Assembly (NCBI GenBank): GCA_046582185.1
Contig: JAYGEX010000019.1
Location: 124,001 to 188,000, forward strand
Direction of reading: 5' to 3'
Length of the DNA stretch: 64,000 nucleotides
DNA from: GCA-002726655 sp046582185
GTDB lineage: Bacteria; Pseudomonadota; Gammaproteobacteria; Pseudomonadales; Azotimanducaceae
This document shows positions 8,518 through 18,298 of the stretch, one piece after another (position 1 is the stretch's first letter; each line of letters opens with the position of its first letter). The notes under the pieces are model-generated. The model was not told the origin of the DNA and did not search any database. It saw only the letters and a program-made list of their open reading frames with translations. A program made the position numbers and the translations under genes.

Positions 8518-9948
8518 TTGAAGAAAATCGCGATCTATCTCAGTTATTTTTTGATGGTGCTGGCCAGCGGCCAGAGCTTTGCTCTGTCTGAAGAAGAAGA
8601 GATTAAGCTGGGCGTCGCAGAGCATCGGAAAATAGTCTCCAAATATGGTTTGTATCGTGACAAGGATCTTCAGAATTACATCACCATGGTAGGTGAGCGA
8701 GTAGCAAAGGAAAGTTCACGGCCGGATCTCAAGTTTCATTTTACGGTTCTGAATGATGAGATGATAAATGCCTTTGCCCTGCCTGGTGGATTTGTCTATA
8801 TCACGCGAGGCATGTTGACTCACATGAATTCAGAATCGGAGTTGGCGGCTGTTTTGGGGCATGAGGTTGCCCACATCACGGAGAAACATGCGATTCGCAG
8901 GCAAAATCGGCAAAAGGGGTTTAATTTCCTGAATACGGTACTGGCCATCGGCACCGGGCAGCCTGGTATTTATGAGCTGGGTAATATCTTCGGCGGTGTG
9001 CTAATCACTGGCTACAGTCGTGAATTCGAACTTGAGGCGGATGAAGTAGGTGCCGAATACATGGCAAAGGCGGGTTATTCACCGGAGGCGATGCTCAAGA
9101 CCATTGAGATACTCAAAGCCAAGGACCGGATTGAAATTGAGCAGGCGCGTCTCGAAAACCGTAAGCCCAATGTGTACCACGGGTTTCTGTCTAGCCACCC
9201 GGATAATGACACACGATATGCAGAGGCAATTCGAGCTTCGGAAAAACTGTTGCAGGACTATGATGAATTTATCAAAACCGATGAGTTTTTGGAGAAATTA
9301 AATGGGCTGGCTTACGGCAGCGCGCGTAAGGTTGGCATAGTACGCAAGAACAAGTTCTATCACCCCAAGCTGGGGATTAAAATTTCATTTCCGGTCGGAT
9401 GGCGACTAGAGCCCGCAAGAAGGGGGGTACAGTTTGTTTCTGCGATTTCCGATGCCACCTTCGTCATCACCACTGAGCGACTTTATAAGGGGGCAACGCC
9501 GCAGAATTTCGCTGAAGAACATCTTGGCTACAAAGTTCGTGAAGGGCGGAATATTACAATTGATGGATATCCTGCATATCTGGGTATTGCCGATCGTGCC
9601 GACTCACATTTTGGGCCCCGGCCGGTTCGGTTTGCCATCATATTTGATACCCGGAAGCGCCTGGCATTCGTTCTAATGGGAGCTGGAAAACACGATTTGA
9701 GGAAGATTGCCCAGGACAAGAACTTCATTCCATTGATTTTCAGTTTCGCAAAAATGAACCGCGATGACTTTAAGGTCGCCAAGGCACCGAAGATCCAGGT
9801 TGTGAGAGCCGAGGAAGGAACGACTATGGAAGAGCTTGCGGCGCAATCACCGATCAGTAATTACGCGCTCGACAAATTAAGAGTGATTAATGGCTTGTAC
9901 CCCGATGGGCAGCCAAAGCCTGGACAGCTCATTAAAATTGTTGACTGA
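8518..9948 (+). CDS. M48-family zinc metalloprotease with C-terminal LysM-like tail (BepA/LoiP-like)
   Basis: Periplasmic M48 peptidase. The zinc motif HEVAH is followed about 55 residues later by the third ligand in FELEADEVGAEYM, as in the family. A Sec signal ends near FALS. The C-terminal ~50 residues (EEGTTMEELAAQSPIS through INGLYPDGQPKPGQLIKIV) look like a LysM or related wall-binding module. The frame is open from TTG 8488; TTG 8518 is preferred because the product then begins MKKIAIYL and an AGCAGG lies about ten bases ahead. Such proteases typically act in outer-membrane protein quality control. It diverges from the TPR/TonB-like operon. Confidence 0.88.
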   Translation: MKKIAIYLSYFLMVLASGQSFALSEEEEIKLGVAEHRKIVSKYGLYRDKDLQNYITMVGERVAKESSRPDLKFHFTVLNDEMINAFALPGGFVYITRGMLTHMNSESELAAVLGHEVAHITEKHAIRRQNRQKGFNFLNTVLAIGTGQPGIYELGNIFGGVLITGYSREFELEADEVGAEYMAKAGYSPEAMLKTIEILKAKDRIEIEQARLENRKPNVYHGFLSSHPDNDTRYAEAIRASEKLLQDYDEFIKTDEFLEKLNGLAYGSARKVGIVRKNKFYHPKLGIKISFPVGWRLEPARRGVQFVSAISDATFVITTERLYKGATPQNFAEEHLGYKVREGRNITIDGYPAYLGIADRADSHFGPRPVRFAIIFDTRKRLAFVLMGAGKHDLRKIAQDKNFIPLIFSFAKMNRDDFKVAKAPKIQVVRAEEGTTMEELAAQSPISNYALDKLRVINGLYPDGQPKPGQLIKIVD

Positions 9949-10062
9949 GTTGAGTTGTTAGAATTAATCTGTATTCCGAGATCGCCGAGGCTTGTGCGCT
10001 AGTCTGATCTGTCTTCACTAGCTTAGGCATGGCGACATTGTGCATGTTTGGTCGTTCATTAC

Positions 10063-11022
10063 TTAGAGATTAACAATCTTTGCCAAAGCTTCATGAGAGC
10101 GAATCTGCTCGGTATTGGTCAAGCCTGGAATTCGGCCTCTGGCAATCAGGTAAGTTAATCCAAGCTCTTCCTGATATTCAGCAATCTTGTCTGCAACGAA
10201 AGCACTGTCGCCAATAATGGTCCACTCACCGCTGCTGCTTGCGTCGCTGCGCATTCGGTGTGCAGCCTCTTTTTGCAGGTTCTTACGGATTTCATTTACC
10301 TTTGCCTTGTCTTCGCTGACGAACAGGGTGCGCATGATGGGAACAGTTTCAACTTTTTCATGCCCCGCTTCAATTACATGTTCCTGGTGCCGTACATAAT
10401 TACTTTGAAGCGATTCCATCGTCTCTACAGGTGAGGCGATATATGGCAGGCCAAGGCTGCCAGCCTGTTTTATCGCCAGAGGACCAAAGGCAGCTACCCA
10501 GATCGGCGGATAGGGTTTCTGCAGCGGTAGCGGCGCCAGTATGATGGCGTCGTTATTTTCATCATAGGCGAGGGGTAATCCTTGCCAGGCATCCTTCATA
10601 ATCTGCAAGTTTGCTTTGAATATTTTGCGCTTCTCCCTTGTTGGTACATCGAAGGCTGCAAATATGGAATTTTGAAAGCCCCGACCAATGCCAAGAATTA
10701 AGCGGCCGTTAGAGAGGTTATCTAACACTGCAACTTCTTCTGCGGCTTGTAGCGGGTGTCGTATTGGTAAGAGATAAGATGTTGTGCCCAGGCGAATCCT
10801 GGAGGTGCGAGATGAAACAGCAGCGAGCAGCGTTAGCGGCGAGGGAATTGCATATTCCCCGGTGAAATGGCTCTCGGGCAACCAGAAAGAATCGAAGCCA
10901 ATTTTTTCAGCAACTTCTCCTTGTTCTGCGAGCGTCGGACGTTCTGCATCATTTGATGCAGCGTCCAGGTTTCCTTTGCTACTGAGATACCACGCGGTGA
11001 CAGCAACTTTGAGATTCTTCAT
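10063..11022 (-). CDS. LLM-class flavin-dependent oxidoreductase (luciferase-like)
   Basis: About 319 residues with the bacterial-luciferase-like TIM-barrel pattern: WLPESHF near residue 45, RLGTTSYLLPIRHPLQAAEEVAVLDNLS-type segment in the first third, and GRLILGIGRGF just after it, which is characteristic of the FMN/F420-dependent LLM superfamily. These use reduced flavin and O2 to hydroxylate or oxidise small organic molecules; the substrate cannot be inferred. Met at 11022 is taken as the start (begins MKNLKVAVTAWY); Met codons at 11049 and 11076 are alternatives. It diverges from a thiolase-like gene across about 110 bp, suggesting shared control. Confidence 0.85.
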   Translation of the reverse strand: MKNLKVAVTAWYLSSKGNLDAASNDAERPTLAEQGEVAEKIGFDSFWLPESHFTGEYAIPSPLTLLAAVSSRTSRIRLGTTSYLLPIRHPLQAAEEVAVLDNLSNGRLILGIGRGFQNSIFAAFDVPTREKRKIFKANLQIMKDAWQGLPLAYDENNDAIILAPLPLQKPYPPIWVAAFGPLAIKQAGSLGLPYIASPVETMESLQSNYVRHQEHVIEAGHEKVETVPIMRTLFVSEDKAKVNEIRKNLQKEAAHRMRSDASSSGEWTIIGDSAFVADKIAEYQEELGLTYLIARGRIPGLTNTEQIRSHEALAKIVNL

Positions 11023-11134
11023 ATTTACAAACCATACCTGTTTATTCATTTGCCTGACAACCTTAGAGGCCTGCAATCAAAAAATAACTGTGGCAGAATG
11101 CGAGACCCTAATTCTAATCTCAGGAGAGCAGTGA

Positions 11135-12604
11135 GTGAATCCGAATACGCCGGTGATCATCGGAATTTCCCAGATCCAGCAACGAGTCAAAGACGAATTT
11201 TCAGGCGACGAACCCATAGACATGATGATAGACGCTGTTAACCAGGCGGCAGATGATGCCGGGAGTCGATCCCTGTTAAAAAATCTGGAGTCCGTGCGGG
11301 TTATTCGCGGCGTCTGGCGCTACAAGCAGCCAGCGCGGTATATTGCAGAGAAGTTGGGTTGCCCGGGAGCTGAGACATTCGGGACCTCATTCGGCGGGAA
11401 TTCTGTACAGGTGATGGTTAATCAAAGTGCCAAAGAAATTCTTGCTGGTGAGCGCTCATTACTGGTGTTAACCGGTGCGGAAAATGGCAGCACCCTTGCA
11501 AAAGCGCGAAAGGCCGGCGTTGAATTCTCCTATAAGGAAACCCAAGACCTTAAATATGATCGCATGCTTGGCTCTGAAGATCCGATGGCCTGCGAAGCCG
11601 AAATGGCCAGAGGTATAAGACAGCCAATTCAGGTCTACCCCATTTTCGAAAATGCCATTCGTTATCACCGGGGCGAAAACATTGACGAGCACCTCAAGCG
11701 GGTATCTGAGATGTGGGCGGGCTTTAGCAAGGTTGCAGCGGGTAATCCTGGGGCCTGGATCAGGGATGCGATCGACGCAGAAACCATCCGTACCGCCGCA
11801 GACAAGAATCGGATGATCAGCTTTCCTTATCCAAAACTAATGAATTCGAATAATGCCGTGGACATGGCTGCTGCTATCATCATGTGTAGCGTCGAGAAAG
11901 CCAAATCTCTTGGCGTTCCCGAGAGCCAATGGGTTTATCCATGGGTGGGCACTGATGCTTACGACCATGACTTTGTGTCATCACGTGACAACCTGTATTC
12001 GTCACCGGCAATTCGACTTGCGGGGTTAAAGGCGCTTGAGTTGGCCAAAGTCGGCGTTAACGATCTGGAATTTGTTGATGTTTATAGCTGCTTCCCATCA
12101 GCTGTTCAGGTGGCGGCAAGTGAGCTTGGGTTGCCGATGGATAAACCATTGACCATTACCGGTGGCCTTACATTCGGCGGCGGGCCCCTTAACAATTATG
12201 TTATGCATAGTATTGCCAGAATGGTTGAACTTAACCGGGAACATCAAGGCAAAGTAGGGCTGATCACTGCTAATGGTGGTTACTTGAGTAAGCACTCCTT
12301 TGGTGTATATTCGTCGGAGCCACCGGCGCAAGACTTTCAGCATCAAAACTTGCAGGCCGAGGTCGACGCCACTCCAAAGCGTGAATGGCTTGTTGATCAC
12401 GATGGTGAAGTTGTTATCGAGTCTTATACGGTAATGTATGGCAGCGATGGTCCCGCTGTTGGCCACGCAGCGTGTTTGACCGCAGATGGCAAGAGAACCT
12501 GGGCGAATACTGAAGACAAGGATCTTGCTGTAGAAATGACTCAGCAGGAGTTCTGTGGGCGGCGAGCAAAAATTAATGGAGCAGGAGTCCTTGACATACT
12601 CTAA
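11135..12604 (+). CDS. Thiolase-superfamily acetyl-CoA acetyltransferase-like protein
   Basis: 489 residues starting at a GTG with AGGAG eight bases ahead. The protein has a thiolase-like layout: an N-terminal PVIIGISQIQQR strand-turn, an alpha/beta domain and the C-terminal part with FVDVYSCFPSAVQ, ITGGLTFGGGPLNNYVMHSIA and ITANGGYLSKHSFG, which match the SCP2/thiolase-like group often annotated as acetyl-CoA acetyltransferase. A C-terminal extension of about 90 residues looks like an added OB-fold-like domain. Biosynthetic thiolases of this group act on acyl-CoA chains, but the exact reaction here is not determinable. It is followed by a ChbG-type gene on the same strand after a 200-bp gap. 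Confidence 0.8.
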   Translation: MNPNTPVIIGISQIQQRVKDEFSGDEPIDMMIDAVNQAADDAGSRSLLKNLESVRVIRGVWRYKQPARYIAEKLGCPGAETFGTSFGGNSVQVMVNQSAKEILAGERSLLVLTGAENGSTLAKARKAGVEFSYKETQDLKYDRMLGSEDPMACEAEMARGIRQPIQVYPIFENAIRYHRGENIDEHLKRVSEMWAGFSKVAAGNPGAWIRDAIDAETIRTAADKNRMISFPYPKLMNSNNAVDMAAAIIMCSVEKAKSLGVPESQWVYPWVGTDAYDHDFVSSRDNLYSSPAIRLAGLKALELAKVGVNDLEFVDVYSCFPSAVQVAASELGLPMDKPLTITGGLTFGGGPLNNYVMHSIARMVELNREHQGKVGLITANGGYLSKHSFGVYSSEPPAQDFQHQNLQAEVDATPKREWLVDHDGEVVIESYTVMYGSDGPAVGHAACLTADGKRTWANTEDKDLAVEMTQQEFCGRRAKINGAGVLDIL

Positions 12605-12803
12605 TTGGTGCTTGTAGGGAGCTAGTCCCGGTTGAGCTGCGCCCTTCCCATGTGATGGAAAGATGCTGCTCGTACTAGTGTTAGTGCTATGGTTTCCAAC
12701 AATATAAGGGTGCTGCATACATACGTGCACCTTTCCAGAGGAAGCCTGGCTCGATCAAACATGTGGCCCAGGCATTCACTTTTTTAAGTTTAAGGAAAAG
12801 TAG

Positions 12804-13682
12804 ATGAATCCATTTCTTGAAAAGATCGGCTACGCCGAAGATGATCGTGTCCTGATCACACATATTGATGACATGGGTTTCTGTCATGCGGCAAATGTGG
12901 CTTCAGCTGAATGTCTTGCCAGTAGTGCTGCCAGTTGCGCGTCGATCATCGCAAATGCGCCATGGTTCCTTGAAGCAGCAAAAATTTGCAAGGAGAACCC
13001 ATCATTTGACGTGGGCGTACACCTGACCCTGACCAGTGAATATGACACCTTTCGATGGGCTGCTCTTAGCAGTACCGATCCCGTCACTGGTCTAATGGAT
13101 GGTCAGGGATATCTTTGGCATACCCGGGAGGATGCAATTCGCAATGTAAAAGAGGAGGCTGCGGAGGCTGAAATGCGTTCACAGATAGAGCGTGTCTTCG
13201 ATGCTGGTATTGATGTGACACATATCGATACGCATATGGGCTCAGTCGTGCATCCGAAATTTTTACGGATTTATCTTAAGCTGGCCCAGGAATTTGGAGT
13301 TCCGGCATTCCTGCCAAATATCACCCGTGAGAGATTGGGCGCCTTGAAGGAAGATGCAATGGCGGATGAGTATCTTGATGTACTGGAGAAAATTGATACT
13401 GACAGCGTGCCGAGCCTCGATGAAATTGTTATCGATACCCTGATAGACCTTGATGACAAGAAAGCGTATTACAGAAATATTATTGACAACATCAAGCCGG
13501 GCCTCACTCATTTGTTGTTTCACCCGGCGAAGGATGGTGCTGAACTGAGAGCCATATTAGATACCTTTGCATCGAGAAATGCCGATTACGAGGCGTTTAG
13601 TGACCCGGAAATGAAGGAATATATTGATGCGGCTGGCATAAAACACATTGGATACCGCGAATTGAAGGCACACTTGGCTTAG
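12804..13682 (+). CDS. ChbG/HpnK-family polysaccharide deacetylase-like hydrolase (YdjC fold)
   Basis: 292 residues with the metal-binding pattern of the YdjC/ChbG/HpnK family: THIDDMGFCHAAN near the N-terminus (Asp pair), GVHLTLTSEY around residue 72, the HIDTHMGSV motif around residue 139 and a C-terminal LLFHPA histidine. The family removes acyl groups from N-acetylated sugars (chitooligosaccharide or hopanoid-linked); the substrate here is not evident. ATG 12804 is preceded by AAGGA. No signal peptide is seen, so it is cytoplasmic. Confidence 0.87.
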   Translation: MNPFLEKIGYAEDDRVLITHIDDMGFCHAANVASAECLASSAASCASIIANAPWFLEAAKICKENPSFDVGVHLTLTSEYDTFRWAALSSTDPVTGLMDGQGYLWHTREDAIRNVKEEAAEAEMRSQIERVFDAGIDVTHIDTHMGSVVHPKFLRIYLKLAQEFGVPAFLPNITRERLGALKEDAMADEYLDVLEKIDTDSVPSLDEIVIDTLIDLDDKKAYYRNIIDNIKPGLTHLLFHPAKDGAELRAILDTFASRNADYEAFSDPEMKEYIDAAGIKHIGYRELKAHLA

Positions 13683-13873
13683 ATCTGGCTTAGGTTCTGC
13701 CCCTGAAGCCATCCAGAAAAAGTACTGTTAGGTAATAAATTCAAGCACTTACAATAGGGGCTTGATTAAGGCCTACACCTTATGACCTTGAGTCCAGCCA
13801 AACGCGGCTGTGTTGACTTCCCCCTTCTTAATGAAGTTCATTGGGAGCCTGTCGTTAAGGCAATTACTTAATG

Positions 13874-14314
13874 CTAGATCAAAGCCAGAGCGCCTCGAAC
13901 TGCCATCACAACGATTGCTACTGACCCCAGTGAAAAAAGGCTAAAGCGTACAAGGACATTATTGTTAGTTGATTGAACAATGCTGTGCACAACTCTTGAA
14001 GCTACGTAAAGCCAGGCGAGCCCAGTATTTAGATCATCTCCCAGCCCGGCAAGTGCCAATGCCAGCACCAGCGCATAGAAAACGGTTGGCTGTTCCATGA
14101 GGTGATTGTAATTGTCGGCTTTCCACTGTACTTCCTTTGGCAGTTGTGCCGCGAGCTCAACGGTTCGCTGACCAGCCTCCGGTCCAAGTTTTGCTGCGCT
14201 GATAGCAGGTAGTCTGGTGGCAATCATCCAGAATTGCATAATCATCGTCCATATAACGAGACTGATGACAGGAAGAAGAATGGCGGAGGGACCTATGCCC
14301 AGGGATTCTAACAT
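13874..14314 (-). CDS. MAPEG-family membrane protein
   Basis: 146 residues with four hydrophobic segments typical of MAPEG proteins (membrane-associated proteins in eicosanoid and glutathione metabolism). The first helix is at residues 8-30; the conserved NYNHLMEQPTVFYAL motif follows at about 68-82; YVASRVVHSIVQ is in the third helix, with a final helix in VVMAVRGALAL. Bacterial members are mostly of unknown substrate, some having glutathione-dependent activity. An AGGAG lies 11 bases before the start. It is divergent from the Lin0512-type gene. Confidence 0.88.
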   Translation of the reverse strand: MLESLGIGPSAILLPVISLVIWTMIMQFWMIATRLPAISAAKLGPEAGQRTVELAAQLPKEVQWKADNYNHLMEQPTVFYALVLALALAGLGDDLNTGLAWLYVASRVVHSIVQSTNNNVLVRFSLFSLGSVAIVVMAVRGALALI

Positions 14315-14516
14315 GATGAAGTTTGCTCCTCTTTTTTACTTACTATATGCCAATGAGCGTTTGAATCAAGTTTTGAATTTCGGATGGTTTCTGGAACAAT
14401 GAGCGATCAGTCCGGGATGTCGATTAAACAACTCTTGTTGCGTCCCGGAATAAGGGTTAGAGACAGCACAAGAGATGCTGACAACTAATAACAAACAATT
14501 GATCGGAGATTCAGCC

Positions 14517-14855
14517 GTGGACAAAAAACGATACATCACTGAAATGGGCATGGGAGTTGATGTGCATGGTGGAAGTAATACCAAGGCAGCTGAACGTGCT
14601 GTCTTTGATGCCATTCATCACAGTAGCTTAAATTTTTTCAAGGTATTGGATAAGTCAGCACATGACATGGTGATTGACTTATTGATTGGCGTTCCTGATC
14701 CTGAGTCGGTGGACATTGCTGCCGTGGCCAAAATCTTGCCTTATGGAACCGTATCTGTGAAGGTGGAAAAAGGCGGGTTAGAGATTCCCGGCGCAGATGG
14801 TGGCGACTCCATCGTCATCGCCAATGCGGGCGTTATTGTGCAGTTCGAACATTGA
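14517..14855 (+). CDS. Lin0512-family conserved protein
   Basis: 112 residues starting at GTG 14517, chosen because GGAG at 14505-14508 sits eight bases upstream; the frame is open from an ATG 14 codons earlier that lacks such a site. The sequence (TEMGMGVDVHGG, KAAERAVFDAIHHSS, VPYGT-type LPYGTVSVKVEKGG, DSIVIANAGVIV) matches the small Lin0512 family, which is thought to form a ring-like oligomer but has no assigned reaction. It converges with the MBL gene, their ends six bases apart. Confidence 0.85.
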   Translation: MDKKRYITEMGMGVDVHGGSNTKAAERAVFDAIHHSSLNFFKVLDKSAHDMVIDLLIGVPDPESVDIAAVAKILPYGTVSVKVEKGGLEIPGADGGDSIVIANAGVIVQFEH

Positions 14856-14861
14856 CGCCCC

Positions 14862-15830
14862 TTAGCTTCGCTGATCTTTTCGTAATTCTGCCATAAGCCC
14901 AAAAAGGGCGATCACATCAACAGGCTCCTTGCTGCCACTGAATTCCCGATAGAGAGTGTCTACATTGATGGCGATTCGTTCGGTGTCCAGCCAGGCGTCA
15001 TAGTCATTCAGGGATATGTCGAATGCTGCGTCCCGGGCGGAAAGCCCTGCATCGTATCGAACCCTGGCTTCTTTGTTTATATGCTTCAGATAATCCTGCA
15101 TCCTCTTAACACCGGCGTTGTTCGTTAGCGGGCCGTGACCAGGTACAATGACATCTGCGTCCATCTCGATAATGCGGTCGCAGGCCTTGATCCAGTTAGC
15201 CACCGGTCCTGCCCACATTAGCGGAGTGCCATCAATGAACAGTATATCGCCGGTGAATACCGTCTTATCTTCGGCTACGTAAGCCAGAACATCACCGCCC
15301 GTATGCGCCGGGCCAACTTCTATCAACTGGACTTGCTTGTCGCCTACCATAAGTTCCAGTTCGCCGCTGAAGGTCCTTGTTGGCAGTTTTTCCGCAACAT
15401 CTGAGAAATCGAATGGGCCAAATATATCTAACAAATACTCTCCTGCATCCCCCATCTTGGGTGCGGCGTTCATCATTCCCTGCATCACTTCAGCGCTAGT
15501 TGCCTCCATTTCCCTGGCACTTGCATCTGAGGAGATTATTTCGGCGTGGGTACATAAGCCATTGCCATGGGTGTGGTCGCCATTGGCATGAGTATTGACG
15601 ACCGTATTGATGTCATCAGCTTTGATGCCGGAGGCATCCGCCATGGCCGCTAACATATCTCGAGTCATCTTCGCATCGAAGAGAGTATCAACAAGCAGGG
15701 ATTGATCTCCATCCACAACCAGGCCAGCATTTGACCAACCCCAGCCGCCATCGGGTTGTAACCAGGCATAAATGCCATTGCCCGTATTGACCAGGCCTTT
15801 CTTGTAAGTCCAATGTTCTGACATATGCAA
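14862..15830 (-). CDS. MBL-fold metallo-hydrolase
   Basis: 322 residues with a metallo-beta-lactamase fold: THANGDHTHGNG at about residues 80-91 supplies metal ligands (His81, Asp85, His86; the second His of the usual HxHxDH is Asn83), GPAHTGGDVLAYV carries the next ligand, and VPGHGPLTN the last. No signal peptide, so cytoplasmic. Members act on diverse esters, thioesters or lactones and the substrate is unknown. ATG at 15830 is used; a second Met two codons later is also possible. Confidence 0.88.
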   Translation of the reverse strand: MHMSEHWTYKKGLVNTGNGIYAWLQPDGGWGWSNAGLVVDGDQSLLVDTLFDAKMTRDMLAAMADASGIKADDINTVVNTHANGDHTHGNGLCTHAEIISSDASAREMEATSAEVMQGMMNAAPKMGDAGEYLLDIFGPFDFSDVAEKLPTRTFSGELELMVGDKQVQLIEVGPAHTGGDVLAYVAEDKTVFTGDILFIDGTPLMWAGPVANWIKACDRIIEMDADVIVPGHGPLTNNAGVKRMQDYLKHINKEARVRYDAGLSARDAAFDISLNDYDAWLDTERIAINVDTLYREFSGSKEPVDVIALFGLMAELRKDQRS

Positions 15831-16111
15831 TATCCTTCTTAAGAGCGACCTGCAAAATTGGGTCTATTTGACATTGATATCATGAGTGATGATGTATTTC
15901 ATTTTTCTGCTGTGAACAGTTTACAATTCAGAGTAATGATCTAGTCAGTTCCCGTCCATAAATAGCCAAATTAGAACAATATACGCAAAAAATATTTATC
16001 CGTTAGCTATATAAAACAATCACTTACCAGGGAAGTAACACCGGCGGTTTCTATTTCCGGATGTGTGCTAGTTTCTCGCAGACCAAAAATAATAATACAC
16101 CAGGAGAATTG

Positions 16112-17479
16112 ATGCAAAGTTCCAATACAGGATCAGAAAATATTTCAAGCCCTGCCTGGACATCAAGATTTGCATTTTTAATGGCATCTATTGGCTTCGC
16201 GGTTGGTCTGGGTAATATCTGGCGCTTCCCCTATGTTACCGGTGAAAATGGCGGCGGCGCTTTTGTTCTCGTATATCTTATCTGTGTATTCAGCATTGGT
16301 GTGCCTATTTTGATGGCAGAACTGATGATCGGTCGACGAGGTAAATTGTCGCCTCCCAATAGTATGAAACAGGTCGCCATCGAGAGTGGAAGTTGGCGGC
16401 AGTGGAAATGGATCGGCAATATGAACCTGTTGGCTGCCTTCCTTATCATGGTGACTTACTGCGTGGTTGCTGGCTGGGTTCTGGAATATCTCTACATGGC
16501 GGTTGCCACTGGCTTTAGTGGCGTCAATGGTGACATGGCGGCAGCGACCTTCGACCAGATGATGGGCAGCGCCAGCACATTATTGTTTTGGACATTGTTA
16601 AGTCTGGTATTTACCGGCTCAATCATTTACGCGGGAGTGCAAAATGGCATTGAACGGGCGGTAAAAATTTTGATGCCTGCTTTGTTCACTATGATGATTG
16701 CGCTTGCCATCTACAACATGGTTGCCGGCGGGTTTACAGAAGCTCTGGATTATCTGTTTACTGTAGACTTTTCAAAAATCACGGGCTCAGTCATGCTTGC
16801 CGCGATAGGTCAGGCATTTTTCTCCATCGGCGTCGCCATGGGCGGCATGATGACCTTCGGCGCCTATCTGCCAAAGACAATATCGCTGTCCCGCTCGGTG
16901 CTCATTATTGTCATCGCGGATACCCTGGTTGCCATCTTGGCCGGCCTGGTTATATTCCCCGCCGTCTTTAACAACGGGTTGGACCCTGCAGGCGGCGTTG
17001 GTTTGATATTCAAAACCCTGCCCGTGGCCTTCGCGCAGATGCCTGGAGGTCATATCGTTAGCGTGGTCTTTTTTCTCTTGCTGTCTGTTGCAGCTATCAC
17101 ATCCATGGTCGGCTTGACCGAGCCACTAACTCATTGGCTGGAGGAAAATCATCACTACTCCAGACATAAGAGCACCGTTATCATCCTTGGCTCTGTTACA
17201 GTATTGAGTGTGTTTAGTGTCTTGGGATACAACCATCTTTCCCACGTCACTTTGATGGGTAAGGACCTTAGCGGCGTCGTTGATTATTTTTCCAATCAAA
17301 TCCTGTTGCCCATCGGTGGCCTGTTGATTGCGGTGTTTGCCGGATGGTTTGTCAACCGCAGCGTTTCTATAGATGAGTTGGATATGGGCGATGGCCTGTC
17401 ATTCAAATCGTGGCTCTTCCTGATTCGATTCATCGTACCTCCTGCAGTATTTGTCGTCTTTGTTCTGGGCATCTTTTAA
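16112..17479 (+). CDS. Sodium-dependent transporter, NSS (SLC6/LeuT-like) family
   Basis: 455 residues, inner-membrane, with about 11-12 helices. The first helix carries the family hallmark GFAVGLGNIWRFPYVTGENG, which lines the Na+/substrate site in LeuT-type symporters; GQAFFSIGVAMGGMMTFGAYL matches helix 6-8 signatures. Members import amino acids or related amines with Na+. ATG 16112 is chosen because AGGAG at 16102-16106 precedes it; the frame is open 17 codons further up. The 280 bp ahead of it is AT-rich with a TATAAA-like hexamer near 16009 that may belong to the promoter. Confidence 0.92.
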   Translation: MQSSNTGSENISSPAWTSRFAFLMASIGFAVGLGNIWRFPYVTGENGGGAFVLVYLICVFSIGVPILMAELMIGRRGKLSPPNSMKQVAIESGSWRQWKWIGNMNLLAAFLIMVTYCVVAGWVLEYLYMAVATGFSGVNGDMAAATFDQMMGSASTLLFWTLLSLVFTGSIIYAGVQNGIERAVKILMPALFTMMIALAIYNMVAGGFTEALDYLFTVDFSKITGSVMLAAIGQAFFSIGVAMGGMMTFGAYLPKTISLSRSVLIIVIADTLVAILAGLVIFPAVFNNGLDPAGGVGLIFKTLPVAFAQMPGGHIVSVVFFLLLSVAAITSMVGLTEPLTHWLEENHHYSRHKSTVIILGSVTVLSVFSVLGYNHLSHVTLMGKDLSGVVDYFSNQILLPIGGLLIAVFAGWFVNRSVSIDELDMGDGLSFKSWLFLIRFIVPPAVFVVFVLGIF

Positions 17480-17607
17480 GTTCGACTAAGTGTTGAACTA
17501 GCAGGAGAAAATATTATAGTCATCCTCTTGTAACTGTTCACTCTGCGTTCAGCAAACGGGGCCAATAATAAGGATCTTTCCAATCTAAACAAAAACGGAG
17601 ATATCCA

Positions 17608-17910
17608 ATGATCAATCGAATGCTGCCAATTCTTGCAGTAGTTTCCATGCTTGGCGCTTGTTCGACAGTAACGATTCAGCCAGACCCAATTGCAAAACAA
17701 ATATCTGAGCCAAGTTATGAAGACTCGAAGCCCTTTTTCCTATGGGGCCTTGTAGGTGAAGAACGGGTTGATGTGCAGCAAATCTGCGAAGACAATTCAG
17801 TGATTCAAATGCAGTCGCAGCAAACATTTCAAGATGGTTTGCTGAGTCTGGTCACCCTGGGAATATTCTCCCCGCATACCGTAAAAGTCTGGTGTGAACA
17901 AACAATCTAA
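17608..17910 (+). CDS. Bor/Iss-family lipoprotein (first of tandem pair)
   Basis: 100 residues with a short signal and lipobox MLGAC. The mature part (FFLWGLVGEERVDVQQIC, QTFQDGLLSLVTLGIFSPHTVKVWC) fits the small Bor/Iss-like lipoprotein family, known in phage lambda Bor and in many gammaproteobacterial chromosomes. These are surface lipoproteins linked to serum resistance in pathogens; in this context no role can be stated. The second Bor-like gene begins 13 bp after the stop. Confidence 0.85.
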   Translation: MINRMLPILAVVSMLGACSTVTIQPDPIAKQISEPSYEDSKPFFLWGLVGEERVDVQQICEDNSVIQMQSQQTFQDGLLSLVTLGIFSPHTVKVWCEQTI

Positions 17911-17923
17911 AGGAGGTCCGAAG

Positions 17924-18223
17924 GTGAATAAAATTTTGATTTTGAGTGTTTTACTTGTTAGTGGATGTACGACGATTCATTTTGATAATGGAGAGGACAA
18001 AGGTGTCAAAGCAACTGAGCAATGGCATCATAACTTCGCCATGGGGCTTTATGAAGGATCAGGTCCGGTCGATTTAGGACAAGAGTGTGGCGAAAGAGAG
18101 TGGAGTTCAGTGAAGACGGAGTATTCCTTCCTTAATGGATTGACGGACGGCGTTGTTGGTGGCTTGCGTAACGGCTTAGGCCCGATCTGGGCGCCGAAAA
18201 CCGTTGAGGTTAGCTGTAAGTAA
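17924..18223 (+). CDS. Bor/Iss-family lipoprotein (second of tandem pair)
   Basis: 99 residues starting at GTG 17924, with a strong AGGAGG at 17911-17916, immediately after the preceding stop codon; an ATG at 17894 in the same frame lies inside the upstream gene and is less likely. The signal ends in lipobox LVSGC. Shared features with the preceding protein are a mid-protein Cys, the FLNGLTDGVVGGL segment in place of FQDGLLSLVTLGI, and a C-terminal APKTVEVSC in place of SPHTVKVWC. Tandem duplication is inferred. Confidence 0.85.
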   Translation: MNKILILSVLLVSGCTTIHFDNGEDKGVKATEQWHHNFAMGLYEGSGPVDLGQECGEREWSSVKTEYSFLNGLTDGVVGGLRNGLGPIWAPKTVEVSCK

Positions 18224-18298
18224 TTTCTCTCTCCAGGTCTATCCAGGTCTCTCGATGAATATCCCATTCCCTATTTCTTCTTAAAGAAGTAATAAGGA

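Noticed and set aside
12098..12730. A 210-codon minus-strand frame over the thiolase-like gene
   Set aside because: It overlaps the 3' half of a clear gene on the other strand and shows no family motif or credible start.
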